Source of the DNA: Diploptera punctata
Lineage: Eukaryota > Arthropoda > Insecta > Blattodea > Blaberidae
DNA length: 64,000 nt
Direction of reading: 5' to 3'
Assembly (NCBI GenBank): GCA_030220185.1
Contig: JASPKZ010001281.1
Span: 1 to 64,000 of the forward strand
In this document: piece after piece, positions 51,669 to 62,824 of the stretch
Layout: every line of letters begins with the position of its first letter
Numbering within the stretch: the first letter of the stretch is position 1
Made by a program: the position numbers and the translations under genes
The notes under the pieces: generated by a model
What the model saw: only the letters and a program-made list of their open reading frames with translations
Databases searched by the model: none
Told to the model about the DNA's origin: nothing

Positions 51669-51741
51669 CTTGGGTAGCTCAGCTGGTTAGAGCGCTAAAG
51701 GTACAGCCTTTAGAGACTCGAGTTCAAATCCCGACTCAAGC
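51669..51741 (+). tRNA. tRNA-like sequence, ACA anticodon position (single copy)
   Basis: Acceptor CTTGGGT pairs with ACTCAAG (7 bp, one G-T). D arm: CTC AGCTGGTTA GAG. Anticodon stem TAAAG pairs with CTTTA around loop GTACAGC. T arm TCGAG TTCAAAT CCCGA has one mismatch. A box and B box are both good, and TTTTT lies 7 nt downstream. There are two extra bases between the D and anticodon stems. Stems differ from the 8.3 and 18.7 kb modules, but the loop and the downstream CATTCATTTTTCTT are shared with the latter. Confidence 0.5.
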
Positions 51742-51759
51742 ATTCATTTTTCTTTTCAT

Positions 51760-51763
<4 letters not shown>

Positions 51764-51793
<30 letters not shown>
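51764..51793. repeat. (AT)n microsatellite
   Basis: Dinucleotide repeat directly after the tRNA-like sequence, as at 18.6-19 kb. Confidence 0.9.
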
Positions 51794-51797
<4 letters not shown>

Positions 51798-53474
51798 GTA
51801 AGTTACCTAGAGGTGTGTTAAGTCCTAAGAATGGAGGAAGATAAAATTATTTCTTTTCATATAAAAATCGTCACAAGAAATGAAAATCTGTATTGTATAA
51901 TATGGAATGTAGGACATACTGTATAATTCGTGAATTGGTCAGCTTCAAATTATATTACGTAAACTCTTCGTTTATTTTTTAACAAGAGGCTATATCCAAG
52001 CATTGTGCATGGTGTAATTATTGCCACTATTCTTTGTATTTGTATAAGCCCTTACATTCACATTCAAGGGGATGAAGATGAATCTGTGTTCCCTGAGCCG
52101 GTATGCGTATCACTTGCGGCTATGGTTTCGTGATTACTATCAACTTCAGTGGAATGACAGATTTTTCGACTTCTGACAGCTAGAGCACAACTTGATCTAA
52201 AGAATAATTTATAATCTAGACGTGACAACATCTCGCTATGTATAGGAAAAGTAGGCAAAATCATTCACAATTATAGCAGGGGTACTAATTAACTGAATGC
52301 CAATATTTGCAACGTGAATGAAAACCAAACACAACGAACAAAATCCGAACTAAAATCACATGGTCGTATTTTGGACAACAGACGTCATTTCAAATATTTT
52401 ACGGAAATGATTGAGTTTGTAATGGCTGTTGACAAAGTGTAATGTATTGCTATGACAACGCAGATCCTAATTAATTATCACATATTGGACTATTATAAGT
52501 CCAAATATCCTTTATTTCCAGAGTATTCAGTTTATCAAAATCACCAAGAGCTGGGATAAAGCGCTTGTCTTGAGTTCACGAGAAAGTGTATTGGATTTCA
52601 GATCACTGCAAAGTTTTTTAACTGTTCAGTTATTAGAGTAGTGTGTAATATTTAAGTATGTGATTGACATTTATTACAAATCTCACTGACTCTATCTTGC
52701 TTTCAATGTCCAAAAATGATGTCAAAATTTAGTCGTAAGTCCCTTGAATTGGTTAATGATCGGTTTTTGTTTACGAGCCAAATATTTACAAGTAAGGCTA
52801 GGATTTTTATGTAATAAAATATAAGGTTGCAATGCAGTTAGTATATATTATTCAACTGTTTGTGTGTGAAATCAAAAGACAGTCAGAAGTCTAACCTCTC
52901 ATTAAACTATTCAACTGTTTTGTGTGCGAAACAAAAGAGTCATAATCTAACTTCTCATTTATACTGTGTTGCAATCTTAGCTTTTAGTACATAACAATTA
53001 TACCCCTACTTTTAAACTGTAAGTTGCCCAGCCTACCAAGATCTCACGCACTATAGCTAGATATGTGTCTAGTGATATGCAGAATTCGTAATTTCAAACT
53101 ATTTTCAGTAAATTCCTTTTTATTATTTTGGCGGAAATAATAATTATTATTAAATTGAAGTACCAAATTAAATTAACGGAAAGAAGTATCTAGAAAAATG
53201 TTACAAAAGGCAATGTCAGTTTTACACAATAATTAATTCCAGTTTATCAAATAGATACGCTGTTGAATAGAACTCTGTCTAAAATAGATCAATTTAAAAC
53301 AAACAATAAAAATGTGTTTATTTTTAAAAAAGTGACAGAATAACGGTAATTAAAAATATTCTAGTAAATTGTACACTTAGGCACTTTAAGTTATTGGATC
53401 TTGTGTCGCCCTAGACTTGTAAACATGACAAAAGAAGGACCGTTTAATTACCTAGCCAGTAATTTATCAAGGTT
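51794..53474. other. No gene seen; small local duplication
   Basis: The longest stretch without a recognised element. At 52855-52970 a ~60-bp piece (TATTCAACTGTTTGTGTG, then AGTCTAACCTCTCATT) occurs twice in tandem with changes. A minus-strand open frame at 52064-52264 has no motif. Confidence 0.45.
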
Positions 53475-53550
53475 CAGATTATATTATTATTATTGTTATT
53501 ATTATTATTGTTATTGTTATTATTATTATTGTTATTGTTATTATTATTAG
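53475..53550. repeat. (ATT/GTT)n microsatellite
   Basis: Trinucleotide repeat with regular ATTGTT variants, at the left edge of a LINE fragment. Confidence 0.88.
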
Positions 53551-53554
53551 TAAT

Positions 53555-54553
53555 GGGTTTTGATCATGTAGACCGAAAATAGCTGTGGATCATAATGAAA
53601 GAACAAGACTACCTTAGACATTTGGTAAAGGCAGTGAAATGTTTTTACGAGGAAAAAATATATTTTGAAAATTTAAGTCAGAGAAATCAAAAGAAATTTT
53701 AATTAATAAAGTAGTGAGGCAAGGTTGCACAATGTCATCGACACTTTTTAATATCTATATTAATCATATAATCCAGGATTGGAGACGAAAGATTGATGTA
53801 GGCATAAAATAGCGCAAGGAAAAGCTTTAAATGTATTATTGTACGCTGACGATTTAGTAACAATACAAGAAACAGAAGACGATCTACAACGTTCAATATA
53901 TCACCTTAACCAAATATGCAAAAGTTATAATATCGAAATATCAAAAGAGAAGTAAAAATAATGGCAAACTGGGGAAAATGCCAATAACGTCGAAAATAGT
54001 CGTTGATGATAAAATACTTGAACAAGTCTCCTCCTTAAATTATTTAGGATGTGAAATTAGTACTGACAAAGATAAAGTCAGATAAAATTAATGAGATTTC
54101 AAACAATTAGTGGAACAATACAGAAGATCTTTAAGATTAAACCAAGACCTGAAAAAATAATGAAATTTTGTAATACTAGGCAATTCGTACGTCACTTTAC
54201 GGATATGAAAGCCGGGTACCTACATAAAGAACAATACAAAGTTGTGAAATGAGATTTTTGAGGAAACAAATGGATGTACAAGAGGAAACTAAAATATAAA
54301 TGAAGAAATAAGAAAATAATTAGAAGTGGCAACTATCAACTCAAGAATGGATGGCTACAGAACAAGATGGTGTGAACATGTTTGAAGGATGGAAGATACC
54401 AGACTGCCAAAAATAGCTTACCAATTTGATATTAAAGAGAAAAAGAGACGTGGGGAGACCAAGATGGAGATGGAAGGAGATTCTGCGCTTTGATGACGTT
54501 AGCATAATCCAAGAAGTGGATAAAATTATTATTAATATTATTAGTAGTAGTAA

Positions 54554-54595
<42 letters not shown>

Positions 54596-54610
54596 AAGTA
54601 GTAGGTAGCA
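53555..54610 (+). pseudogene. LINE RT-to-C-terminal pseudogene
   Basis: Recognisable pieces in order: KVVRQGCTMSSTLFNIYINH, LLYADDLVTIQETEDDLQRS, NYLGCEIS, RFLRKQMDVQEET-like, and finally LKRKRDVGRPRWRWKEILRF. Stops and frameshifts occur between all of them. It ends in an (AGT)n tail. The catalytic YADD is intact. It is close to LINE-R by its C-terminal order, with a different tail. The RT type matches 47960-48990. Confidence 0.8.
54541..54605. repeat. (AGT)n microsatellite
   Basis: Tail of the LINE. The poly-Leu and poly-Ser open frames here are translations of the repeat. Confidence 0.9.
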
Positions 54611-55219
54611 TTTGCTACGGTCTAGCTCGGGTGAGATGTGTGTCGGTGAGCAATGAGGTTCAGGGGACAATCACGATCACTATGATAATGAAGATAATCT
54701 CAGAATTATTATTTTTTTATTATTTATTACTTTATTCAAATGCAAAGAAAATCTTGATACACTTTCCATTATTTTCATATTTTATGAATTAATATTTGAC
54801 AGAACTAATCTGACAACTATCAACCCTTAAGATTCTCAAGGCACTTTTATGTTATTCGCATTCTATTTACGGGAATATGACTTTCTATTAGGACCCTTTA
54901 TTTCTCGCGATCCCTATATTTGACTTATATAGCACACGCTTAATCAATCGGAAATCTACCCTCCTAACTATAAAAATTACTTAGTGACCTCTAATATTCG
55001 CACTAAGTTGCGGTCGTTGTAAAATCTTAGAACAATATTAATTTCGCGCCCGCTCTTGGGGATGGGGAGGCGAGCAAATGAACTTACCCTGCCCAATGCA
55101 GGAGCGAGAGTGTCGGCCAACTCCGTTCTAGACTCCTTTCGAAGCCCAACCTTTTGAGAATATTAAGGGTGGTAACATTATTACCATCGCACATTCAATT
55201 GGTTAATATATTATAATAA
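54611..55219. other. No gene seen
   Basis: No recurring element. A slightly GC-richer segment lies at 55045-55150 without recognisable content. Confidence 0.4.
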
Positions 55220-55235
55220 TAATATAAAATATATA

Positions 55236-55352
55236 TTATACAGGAAATGATTGGAAAGCATTAGCTCAGGATAGGGATGTATGGAGAGCTTATGTCCGCG
55301 CGGCCATGAACCTACGGGTTCGATAGTGCCAGTGAGTAAGTAAGTAAGTAAG
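55236..55352 (+). mobile_element. LINE-P, extreme 5' truncation, 16-bp target duplication
   Basis: Only the last ~117 bp: GATTGGAAAGCATTAGCTCA to ATGAACCTACGGGTTCGATA and the (AGTA)n tail. TAATATAAAATATATA at 55220-55235 and 55353-55368. It is nearly unmutated, so among the youngest inserts here. Confidence 0.95.
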
Positions 55353-55368
55353 TAATATAAAATATATA

Positions 55369-55904
55369 CTCTTATTGGCTAAAAACATTTACGCCTACAA
55401 ATTTCACACACCTTGGGTCCATGTTTCTTCCCGAGTTCATTGATCTTGTTTACAAGCGACTTTTTCTGGACATCTCAACATCTGTACAGGCGGCAGTGTT
55501 GTAAGATGTTGATTTGTAAAGAAGGTTTTATTATCCAACGTATCTTCCACCTTTTCTAACTACTGAGTTTTATGGCTTCTACGTGACTATCCCAATAGAC
55601 TGTAGGAATTGCAGCTAATTGCTTATATCCTTTGGGGGTCCACGAGCTTACAATTCCCATATAGGCCTATAGGCCTACTTCCAAATTTTTGTCACGAGAC
55701 AAGTAATTACTGGAATTCTCCTTTTTGTTGACTATAAATATTCTTTTAATTTAATTTTAATAATAACATGTATAATAGGGGATTAATTTCCGTTTCAAAT
55801 TTGAATAGCAATATATATAATTTGCAATTTGATAGATTGCACATTTTAGTAATAGTAGTAGCAGTAGTAGCAGTAATATAAAATAAAATAAGTATCCTCA
55901 ACCC
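55369..55904. other. No gene seen
   Basis: AT-rich sequence without recognised motif; a short AGT/AGC repeat at 55855-55880. Confidence 0.4.
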
Positions 55905-56098
55905 GTGTCGATTAACGAAATGGATGAGATGGTGGAATGAAATTGTGGCAGGGTAAAACGGGAGAAAACCCCGACAAAAACCTGCCTAATGTCCGTTTCA
56001 TCCACCACGAAACACACATGGAGTGATCGAGACTCGATATCACGACCCCAGCGGTGAGAGACGAGCGTCTAATTGCTTGCGCCACGGATTCGCCTAGT
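55905..56098 (-). mobile_element. SINE B, internally deleted
   Basis: Minus strand: head at the right (GGCGAATCCGTGGCGCAAGC in sense), body CATGTGTGTTTCGTGGTGG, and the far tail CGACACGGGTTGAGGATACT at the left. The middle between AAATGGATGAG and the tail is missing compared with 42959-43276. Confidence 0.82.
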
Positions 56099-56216
56099 AG
56101 TAATATTTAATATTTTTTTAAGTTTCCTATCCATCTGTATACCGAGTATTGCTACTATATATTATTCATTTAGCTGTAGATAATTCTTAAAAGACAATAC
56201 TGTATAATTTAGCCTA

Positions 56217-56275
56217 TCCCTGGTGAAGTAGAAGAGAAAACGTTACGGTATTAAACCCGTCAGGTAAAATGAACC
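56217..56275 (+). mobile_element. LINE-J-type 3' hairpin fragment
   Basis: CCTGGTGAAGTAGAAGAGAA closes with CCCGTCAGG then TAAAATGAA. A diverged copy of the LINE-J terminal hairpin. Confidence 0.5.
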
Positions 56276-56754
56276 ATTTTTGTTATTATTTTTTGTACGT
56301 GTAATTCTTTGTAATTTAGTTCAACATAATTTATGTAGTAACGAAATATTTTGTCATATAACGAATAATCAATTTGTTTATCCATTTACGTTTTCATAAC
56401 ATTGATCGGCACTTTTTCCAGTTTTTTCATCAAGATCTCTGTTTAAATACTGGTAGAACTTCATCAGAGAATAGCTAGTTCAGGATTTACCAGAAAACAT
56501 ACAAGCAAATAGCGAACTTGCAGCTGCATAATCATTTTCTGATTATATTATCAAGCAGTATTAATGTCTTTGAGTATAACCTTCAGTTTGGCTTGCAGTT
56601 AATAGACAAAATAATAAAGTGTCATGGCGGACAGTGAGTAGTGGATATACTGGTCGCTCGTGTTTTTGCACAGTTTTCAGCAGGTGATTGTTTGTGTTTT
56701 ACAGGTAGTATCGGATATTTCGAATTTATTTGTGTGTACATTTATTCTGTAATA

Positions 56755-57410
56755 ATTGCGCCACGCAAAACAAAGAATTCCGACGAGAATAAAGAAGAAT
56801 TGACAAAGCGTGCGATGCTGGAATGTTTGAGGGACCCTGCCATATTGCAGCTACTAAAGGACTCGGTGCGTGAGGCGATAGTATGCGAGTTGAAAACAAC
56901 CATAGATCGGAACACCGAGGTCATTAGACAGTTGGAGCTGTCGTTACAGGAAAGAGACGCAAAAATAATAAAATTGGAACAACTGTTGTGCGAAAAAACT
57001 TATCCCTTGAACACTACCAACGCCGCCAATGTTTACGTATCTTTGGCATCCCTCAGATGGACGCTGAAGTTACAGACAAAATAGCTATCGATGTGGCGTC
57101 TAAAATAGGTATTAAATTAGAAACAAATGATATTGATAGGAGCCATCGTGTGGGGAGAAAGGCGGACCGGCCTCGGCCAGTTATCTTCAAATTCGTAAGC
57201 TATAGGGAAAAGGAGAGAAGTTTTCCAGAACAAAAAACAGCTGAAAGGCAGTGGTGTTACAATAAGGGAAGACTTAACTCAAATGAGATATAAACTATTA
57301 AAAGAATGCATCTCCAAATATGGTGTAACAAATGTGTGGACAATTGACGGTGCAATCCATGTTAAAGAAGGAGACAACAAACGTATCATTTCCCGGGCAT
57401 CAAATATATA
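56755..57410 (+). pseudogene. LINE-J ORF1 (coiled coil plus RNA-binding region)
   Basis: Begins around APRKTKNSDENKEELTKRAM (the likely start codon is now ATT). It has a coiled-coil-like segment (TEVIRQLELSLQERDAKIIK), then after a +/-1 frameshift at the A-run near 56995 HYQRRQCLRIFGIP, NDIDRSHRVGR and RPVIFKFVSYREKE. A second frameshift near 57225 leads to GVTIREDLTQMRYKLLKECI and IISR. The layout matches ORF1 proteins that bind LINE RNA and act as chaperones. It follows the 5' region and lies just upstream of ORF2. Two lesions and a lost start mean it is not functional. Confidence 0.82.
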
Positions 57411-57523
57411 ATTGTGCGAACACGGCCAGTGAATATCAGAAAGTTATCATTTTTAACATTTTATTAATAGTATATAAAATTAAGATATATTTAGTGACGT
57501 GTTACCAAGTTTAGTTTGTAATT

Positions 57524-58507
57524 TTGTTGAAATATTTTACGACCATTTTTCGTTTAAATAATGATTTTCTATTGACAGTCTCTGACAAGCTACAGGACAA
57601 TAACCTTCCCACACCCCTTGTCGCCCCCACTACTTCAAGTAATGTTTTAGAAACAGCTTTATACCCATACCCTACCTCCTTGCAGGTAGCCCATTTCAAT
57701 GCTCAAAGTATTACTGCACATATAGATGAAATCAGAACAATTTTCTTCTCTTTGAATATCCATGCTCTTCTCATATCTGAAACGTGGCTAAATCCCAACA
57801 TTACCTCTTCTTTAATTGACATGGATGGTTATACTTTTCTTAGACATGATCGTGTTTACAGTCGCGGGGGCGGTATTAGAGCCTTCGTTAGAACGGACCT
57901 TACTCCTAAAATTGTATATTTATCTAATAACGAACCATCTTCTGAAATTATGTTCATAGAAATCTTTGTGAGTTTCAAAAAATGTCTTCTCTGTGTAGTA
58001 TACCAACCTCCTAAAATAAAAGCTACCGCTGAAATAGAGTCCACTTTACAAAACGCGAGAATACAATATGAACACGTTATCGTTATGGGCGACTTTAATA
58101 TAAATATACTAGACACTGATAACAGACATACACAACTACTGATGGCTACGTTCCAGGCTTGTGATATGACTCTCCTTCACCTACGGCCTACACATCACAC
58201 TCATCACTCTGAGACGTTACTTGACTTAATTGCAACTAATAATCCAGACAGAGTACTTACTCATGGGCAACTGCCAGCCCCCGGAATATCAGCACATGAT
58301 ATTATATTCTTATCATATTCGCTGCACTGCCCTAAAACGACTCGAAAGACAATTACGTATAGAGACTTAAAATATATAGACAATGCAGCCCTAATTGAAG
58401 AAGCTATGCAGATGCCGTGGCATTCATTATGGACGCTGCATTCTGTAGATGAAAAAGTTGAAGCACTAAATGACTTTATACTACAATTATACAACAGACA
58501 CGCCTGA
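57524..58507 (+). pseudogene. LINE-J ORF2, endonuclease domain
   Basis: A 327-codon open frame with an APE-type endonuclease: VAHFNAQSITAH (metal-binding Asn), LLISETWLNPNI (Glu), RHDRVYSRGGGI, VMGDFNINIL (Asp/Asn pair), TLLDLIAT, and GISAHDIIF where SDH is expected (Ser replaced by Ala). It nicks target DNA in active relatives. The frame stops at 58507. A short deletion seems to have removed codons between YNRHA and MADRDAAYKK, breaking ORF2. Confidence 0.88.
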
Positions 58508-60400
58508 TGGCTGATAGAGACGCAGCATATAAGAAATATAGACTCGACAAAACAGACACAAATCTCAATCAATATAAACAGTTACGTAACAAGACAAATC
58601 AAGCTATAAGAAACGCCAAACTTAGACATTTATACAGCCTAACAGATACCAATACTTCAGAAATCTGGAAAAACTTGAATAGAATGGGAATAGGGAGAAA
58701 AGACACGCAGGTAGACAAATTACCTGTTTCTCTGGACAGACTCAATAATCACTTCACAGGTATAACTATTACTCCAAAGGATAAAGAACAAACAATAAAT
58801 GAATTATCACTGACAAATCAACCCGACAGAGAACATTTCCACTTCTCATATGTTACAGATTACGACGTAAAGAAAGCCATTATGAGAATAAAAACCAAAG
58901 CAGAATGAACTGACCGTATAAATATTACTTTACTGAATAAAATAATCGACGCTATACCTACCTACTATAACTCATATTTTTAACTCCTCACTACAAACTT
59001 CTACATATCCCTCATTGTGGAAACAAGCCCTCGTACGCCCACTGCCTAAAGTTAAAATGCCCTTAACTCCGAACGACTTTCGACCCATTAGCATTTTACC
59101 TACCATTTCAAAAACTCGGGAACGATTAGTCCATAAACAACTGACTGACTACCTAAATGAACACAACCTTCTAGATCAATTTCAGTCAGGCTTCAGGACA
59201 GGACACAATACAATACTGCTCTACTAAATATTTGCGAAGACATACGCGAAGCTGCTGATAATCGAAACTTACCATTCTTACATTCTGGATTTTAGTAAAG
59301 CATTCGACGCGGTAGACTCGGACTTATTGTTGCATAAACTTAAAAACCTCTTACTCTCTGACAGTGCCACGCAATGGTTCAATTCCTACCTTCATGAGCG
59401 CCAGCAATCTGTTGTAGGAAATCATGCATTATGGTCTTCTTGGTCCTTCTGTAAAGCTGGGGTTTCCACAGGGTTCGGTGCTTGGACCTTTACTTTTTTC
59501 AATCTACATAAATGACATATCTAACTCCCTAAAGCTTGCAAACATAATTTATTTGCAGACGACATGCAAATCTACATCCATACAGACAAATATTCTCTAA
59601 ATGACGCTGTTGCCAAAATTAACGAGGATCTTGACTCACTAATGACTTGGACAGTTAAATATGGACTTCAATTAAATCCTAGAAAGTCACAATCAATCAT
59701 TATGGGTCACCAGAGACTATTATCTACAATTAAGCTAAACACAGACTCGCATGTGTCACTAAATGGAGTTCAAATGCCTTATAGTGAGACAGTAAAAATT
59801 CTAGGAGTATTTATTGACAACTTAAATTGGAATACACAAATAAACCATACATGCAAAACAGTCTTCTCAATAATACATTCATTAAATCGCGTAAGAAATT
59901 GTCTGCCATTCGCTCTAAGGAAAATGTTAGTAGAAACACTTGCAATGCCCCATTTTGATTATTGTGACACTCTTTTTACAGACTTAAATATTATTTACAC
60001 TCAAAGACTTCAAAGTGTTCATAATTCTTGCGCACGTTTTATTTTGGTATTCGCAAATTTGACCATGTTGCACCGTCCCTGGAACAATTATCGTGGCTTC
60101 GTCTAAGAGATCGTAGAACTGTCCATTCACTATCCCTTCTCTATAAAATCCTTCACACATCATCACCTAATTATTTATCACGCCGCTTCATCAGACTATC
60201 CGACACACATAGTCTTGACACTCGATCCCATCAGCACATTGTCCTTTATATCCCTCCTCATCACACAGTATATTATTCATTATATTTTACGGTCTCGCTT
60301 ACCAAAACATGGAATTCCCTTCTGCCCTATGTCAGAGACTGTCAAACTATAACATCCTTAAAAAACAAATTAAAGAATTATTTAATAACAAACTAACTTA
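58508..60400 (+). pseudogene. LINE-J ORF2, reverse transcriptase and C-terminal domain
   Basis: Pieces in order: ADRDAAYKKYRLDKTDTNLN (linker), KQALVRPLPKVKMPLTPNDF and RPISILPTISK (fingers), DQFQSGFRTGHNT, then after frameshifts ILDFSKAFDAVDSDLL (palm motif A), a decayed GVPQGSVLGPLLF stretch (59455-59500), HNLFADDMQIYIH (59545-59580, catalytic Asp pair intact), LNPRKSQSIIMGH, VKILGVFIDN, then the C-terminal ARFIF-type and WLRLRDRRTVHSLSLLYKIL region ending KNYLITN. At least four frameshifts. In a working copy this enzyme primes cDNA on nicked DNA. Confidence 0.88.
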
Positions 60401-60759
60401 TACACCTCACTGATAGTATTCTTTTAACAATTAATAAATTTAATTATCTATGAAAATAATATTAAGATTAACAAATATTTTCTTTTGTTTTGTTTTGTAT
60501 ATTGTACAAACGTAAAAATAGTTTTCTATATCTCATTATTTTTCTTTGTTTTTATATAGGCCTACATTAGACAGGGACAATTTAATATGTCTTGATTGTG
60601 TACATTTTATTATTAGTTTTAGTCTTAATTTTAACTAACATTAACTAGTTGCATTTTAGATCGTAATATAATAGATATTATCTTTTTGATCAAATTTTTA
60701 TTTAGTATTTCATATTAGAGTTCATTGTGATTGTTATATTCTGATGTAATATATGTTTG

Positions 60760-60812
60760 CCCTGGTGAGTGGAAGAGAAGGCCACATGGCCTTAACTCCA
60801 CCAGGCTAAATA
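60760..60812 (+). promoter_or_regulatory. LINE-J 3' terminal RNA hairpin
   Basis: CCCTGGTGAGTGGAAGAGAA and GGCCTTAACTCCACCAGG can pair, with inner GGCC/GGCC. The same structure with compensating changes ends LINE-J-type pieces at 795, 1255, 2391, 9733 and 56217. By analogy with other LINEs it is probably the site the RT recognises. Confidence 0.65.
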
Positions 60813-61094
60813 AATAAATCTAAATAAAATAAATCTAAATCTAAATGTATAAAAAAATATAATCCGCCCAAAATTGGATTCCAATGTATATCGTTCATTT
60901 AGAAACCTACCGCTTTATCTACAGTAACCATCTAGCTATAAATATGCGTGTACTCCAGAAATGTGTAACTGTTAGTCCCTAATGTTGCACGGAATCATTA
61001 CCTATATTCCCTGAGTGTCAATATAACCCTATAAATTCAGTGTTTACATTGCGAAAAATAGCAACAACAAATACACCCAGTATAATTTTGTTGC

Positions 61095-61470
61095 TTAATT
61101 AAAATTCTTCTTTATAAAAAAGTTAAACTGAAAATATATAAAACTCTTAGTCTCCCAGTTCTATTACATAGATGTGAAACGTGGACTCTTACTTTAAGCA
61201 ATGGGAAACATTTACGAGTATTTCAAAATAAATTTCTTTGGAAATTATTTGGATCAAACAGAGATGAACATTCAGGTGAATGGAGAAGACTACATAACAG
61301 TGAGCTACATAATCTTTCTTAGGAAACCATATATAATAAGAACAGTTAACTCATGTAGACTGCAATTGTCAGGACATGTGGCACAAATGGGAAAGAGGAG
61401 CATGGAATTAGATTATACTGGGGATGATTAGAACACATTAGCTCAGGTTGAATAGAGCCAGCGAGTTATT
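61095..61470 (+). pseudogene. LINE-P 3' fragment
   Basis: KLKIYKTLSLPVLLHRCETW, then RVFQNKFLWKLFGSNRDEHS, SELHNLS, RTVNSCRLQLSGHVAQM, after which the GRPRMRW codons are deleted. It ends at LDYTGDD and GAATAGAGCCAGCGAGTTAT. Several frameshifts. Confidence 0.8.
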
Positions 61471-61549
61471 TAATTAAAATTCAAGATGACTATAAACCCG
61501 TCATTCAGTATATGATGTAGTCAAGGAATTTTACAAAAATACTATAAAT

Positions 61550-61810
61550 TTGGCAGCTCCGTGACGCAAGTAGATCTAATCTGGGATCCAATTGTTAACG
61601 TTTTGATCAATCCGTATGGTGTTCGTAGTGGAAGATTTGGAACCAGGTTAAGGATTTTATCAAATTTCTCCCGCTTTCTCTTTCCAAAAACTTATTTCCA
61701 CAATTTTTCCAAACTCATATCATTCGTTTCGTTACATGTAATTGATGAATGATATTATGGACGTGGTCAGCCGACATCCGTGTATCTCAGAAACCACCAT
61801 CTCTTCTTTT
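61550..61810 (+). mobile_element. SINE B, diverged
   Basis: GGCAGCTCCGTGACGCAAG (head), GTATGGTGTTCGTAGTGG, TCTCCCGCTTTCTCTTTCC and GTGGTCAGCCGACATCC match SINE B with many differences. The B box is poor. Confidence 0.65.
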
Positions 61811-61977
61811 CGCCGGACACAAATAGAGACTTTACTATTCTTACTTTATTGTAAATCTCCGTTATTTAATTTTGAATAAACCTAAATTAATTACCTGTAT
61901 GTTCTAGAGAAAGAACATTTCCTCTGCCGACACTAACAATACGTATGTAACAATAGCTAATAATATTAATAATAGGC

Positions 61978-61978
61978 C

Positions 61979-62016
<38 letters not shown>

Positions 62017-62020
62017 TATT
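61978..62020. repeat. (TAA)n microsatellite
   Basis: Trinucleotide repeat at the 3' tail side of the following minus-strand LINE piece. Confidence 0.88.
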
Positions 62021-62039
62021 TTATTAGGAATATTCCACA

Positions 62040-62252
62040 ATATAGTTTTTCTCCTTCAACCCAAAGTGATTTGTCGCCAAAGGATCCTGCCTAACGCATC
62101 TTATCCTCTCAAATCTCTAGCTTCCATACTTCTCTCTCCATCTATCAAACGTTCTCTAGGTCTGCCTCTTCCACTACTTCCAGCTTTCCAATTAAGGTTC
62201 TTCTTTGGTATTCTCTCTCCTTCCATTTTTATGAAGTGTCCATACCATTTGA

Positions 62253-62255
<3 letters not shown>
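62040..62255 (-). pseudogene. LINE C-terminal fragment, minus strand
   Basis: In decayed frames: KWYGHFIKMEGERIPKKNLN then GRGRPRERLIDGER. This is the GH(V/F)xRM...GRPRxR region of an RTE-like LINE, close to LINE-R. Flanked by TAA repeats on both sides. Confidence 0.6.

Positions 62256-62310
<55 letters not shown>
62256..62310. repeat. (TAA)n microsatellite
   Basis: Perfect trinucleotide run. Confidence 0.9.
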
Positions 62311-62312
<2 letters not shown>

Positions 62313-62329
62313 TTTATTTATTTATTTAT

Positions 62330-62443
62330 ATACAGATTGTTAATGTTTACACATATTTCTGTGCCTAAAGTTTTATTTTTCTTCTCCTCTCGTCCTTATC
62401 TATCCGCTCCATATCCTCCAGTCCTCTTGTTCTCATTATAGTT

Positions 62444-62450
<7 letters not shown>
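62330..62450 (-). pseudogene. LINE fragment, minus strand
   Basis: Similar to 62830-62950: both contain AGTTTTATTTTTCTTCTCC and CCTATCCATCT-like sequence. On the minus strand this reads as a KKNKT-type segment seen next to RT C-termini. It is too short for a firm family. Confidence 0.4.
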
Positions 62451-62454
<4 letters not shown>

Positions 62455-62488
<34 letters not shown>

Positions 62489-62520
62489 ATAATAATAATA
62501 ATAATAATTATTATTATTAT
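62455..62520. repeat. (ACT)n, (AAT)n and (ATT)n compound microsatellite
   Basis: Three trinucleotide runs in succession. Confidence 0.9.
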
Positions 62521-62557
62521 GATATATTATTATATATAGATAGATCATCGTTTTTGA

Positions 62558-62800
62558 TTAATGTTTTTGACATCGTCCGATTCGCGATAGCCAATTTTGT
62601 AGGTCCATCCAATCTCCTGGTTGTAAATGTTTGTCCATCATGTATAAATATATTCCCTGACTCCAGGAGATTTTAGGTCTTCCTATGCCTCGTCTTCCCT
62701 CAAGTTTCCATTCCAAAAGAGATTTTGGTAGCCGATCCTCTTCCATTCGCTGGACATGCCCATACCATCTTAATTGCAGAGTTTTAATATTATTATTATT
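62558..62800 (-). pseudogene. LINE-R-like C-terminal fragment
   Basis: RMEEDRLPKSLLEWKLEGRR, GIGRPKISWSQGI, then LQPGDWMDLQNW. Matches the order EQRLPKIVMEW, GRPKKTW, DREEW of LINE-R. Preceded by RWYGHVQRM-like sequence at 62750-62790. Confidence 0.7.
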
Positions 62801-62824
62801 ATTATCTAATAGTTTAATAACAAA

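Larger units (their letters stand above)
56480..60850 (+). mobile_element. LINE-J: near-complete CR1/Jockey-type LINE
   Basis: Contains ORF1, ORF2 (endonuclease plus RT), a ~450-bp 3' UTR with terminal hairpin (60760-60812) and an AAATCTAAAT-type tail. No poly(A). The 5' boundary is uncertain; the sequence from about 56480 to ORF1 is assumed to be 5' UTR. The lack of RNase H, the FADD box and the WLRLRDRRTVHSLSLLYKIL ending fit the CR1/Jockey superfamily. Both ORFs have frameshifts, so it is inactive but recent enough to read. Confidence 0.9.

Noticed and set aside
54341..54670. Poly-Leu protein-like frame
   Set aside because: It is the translation of the (AGT)n microsatellite and antisense LINE sequence.
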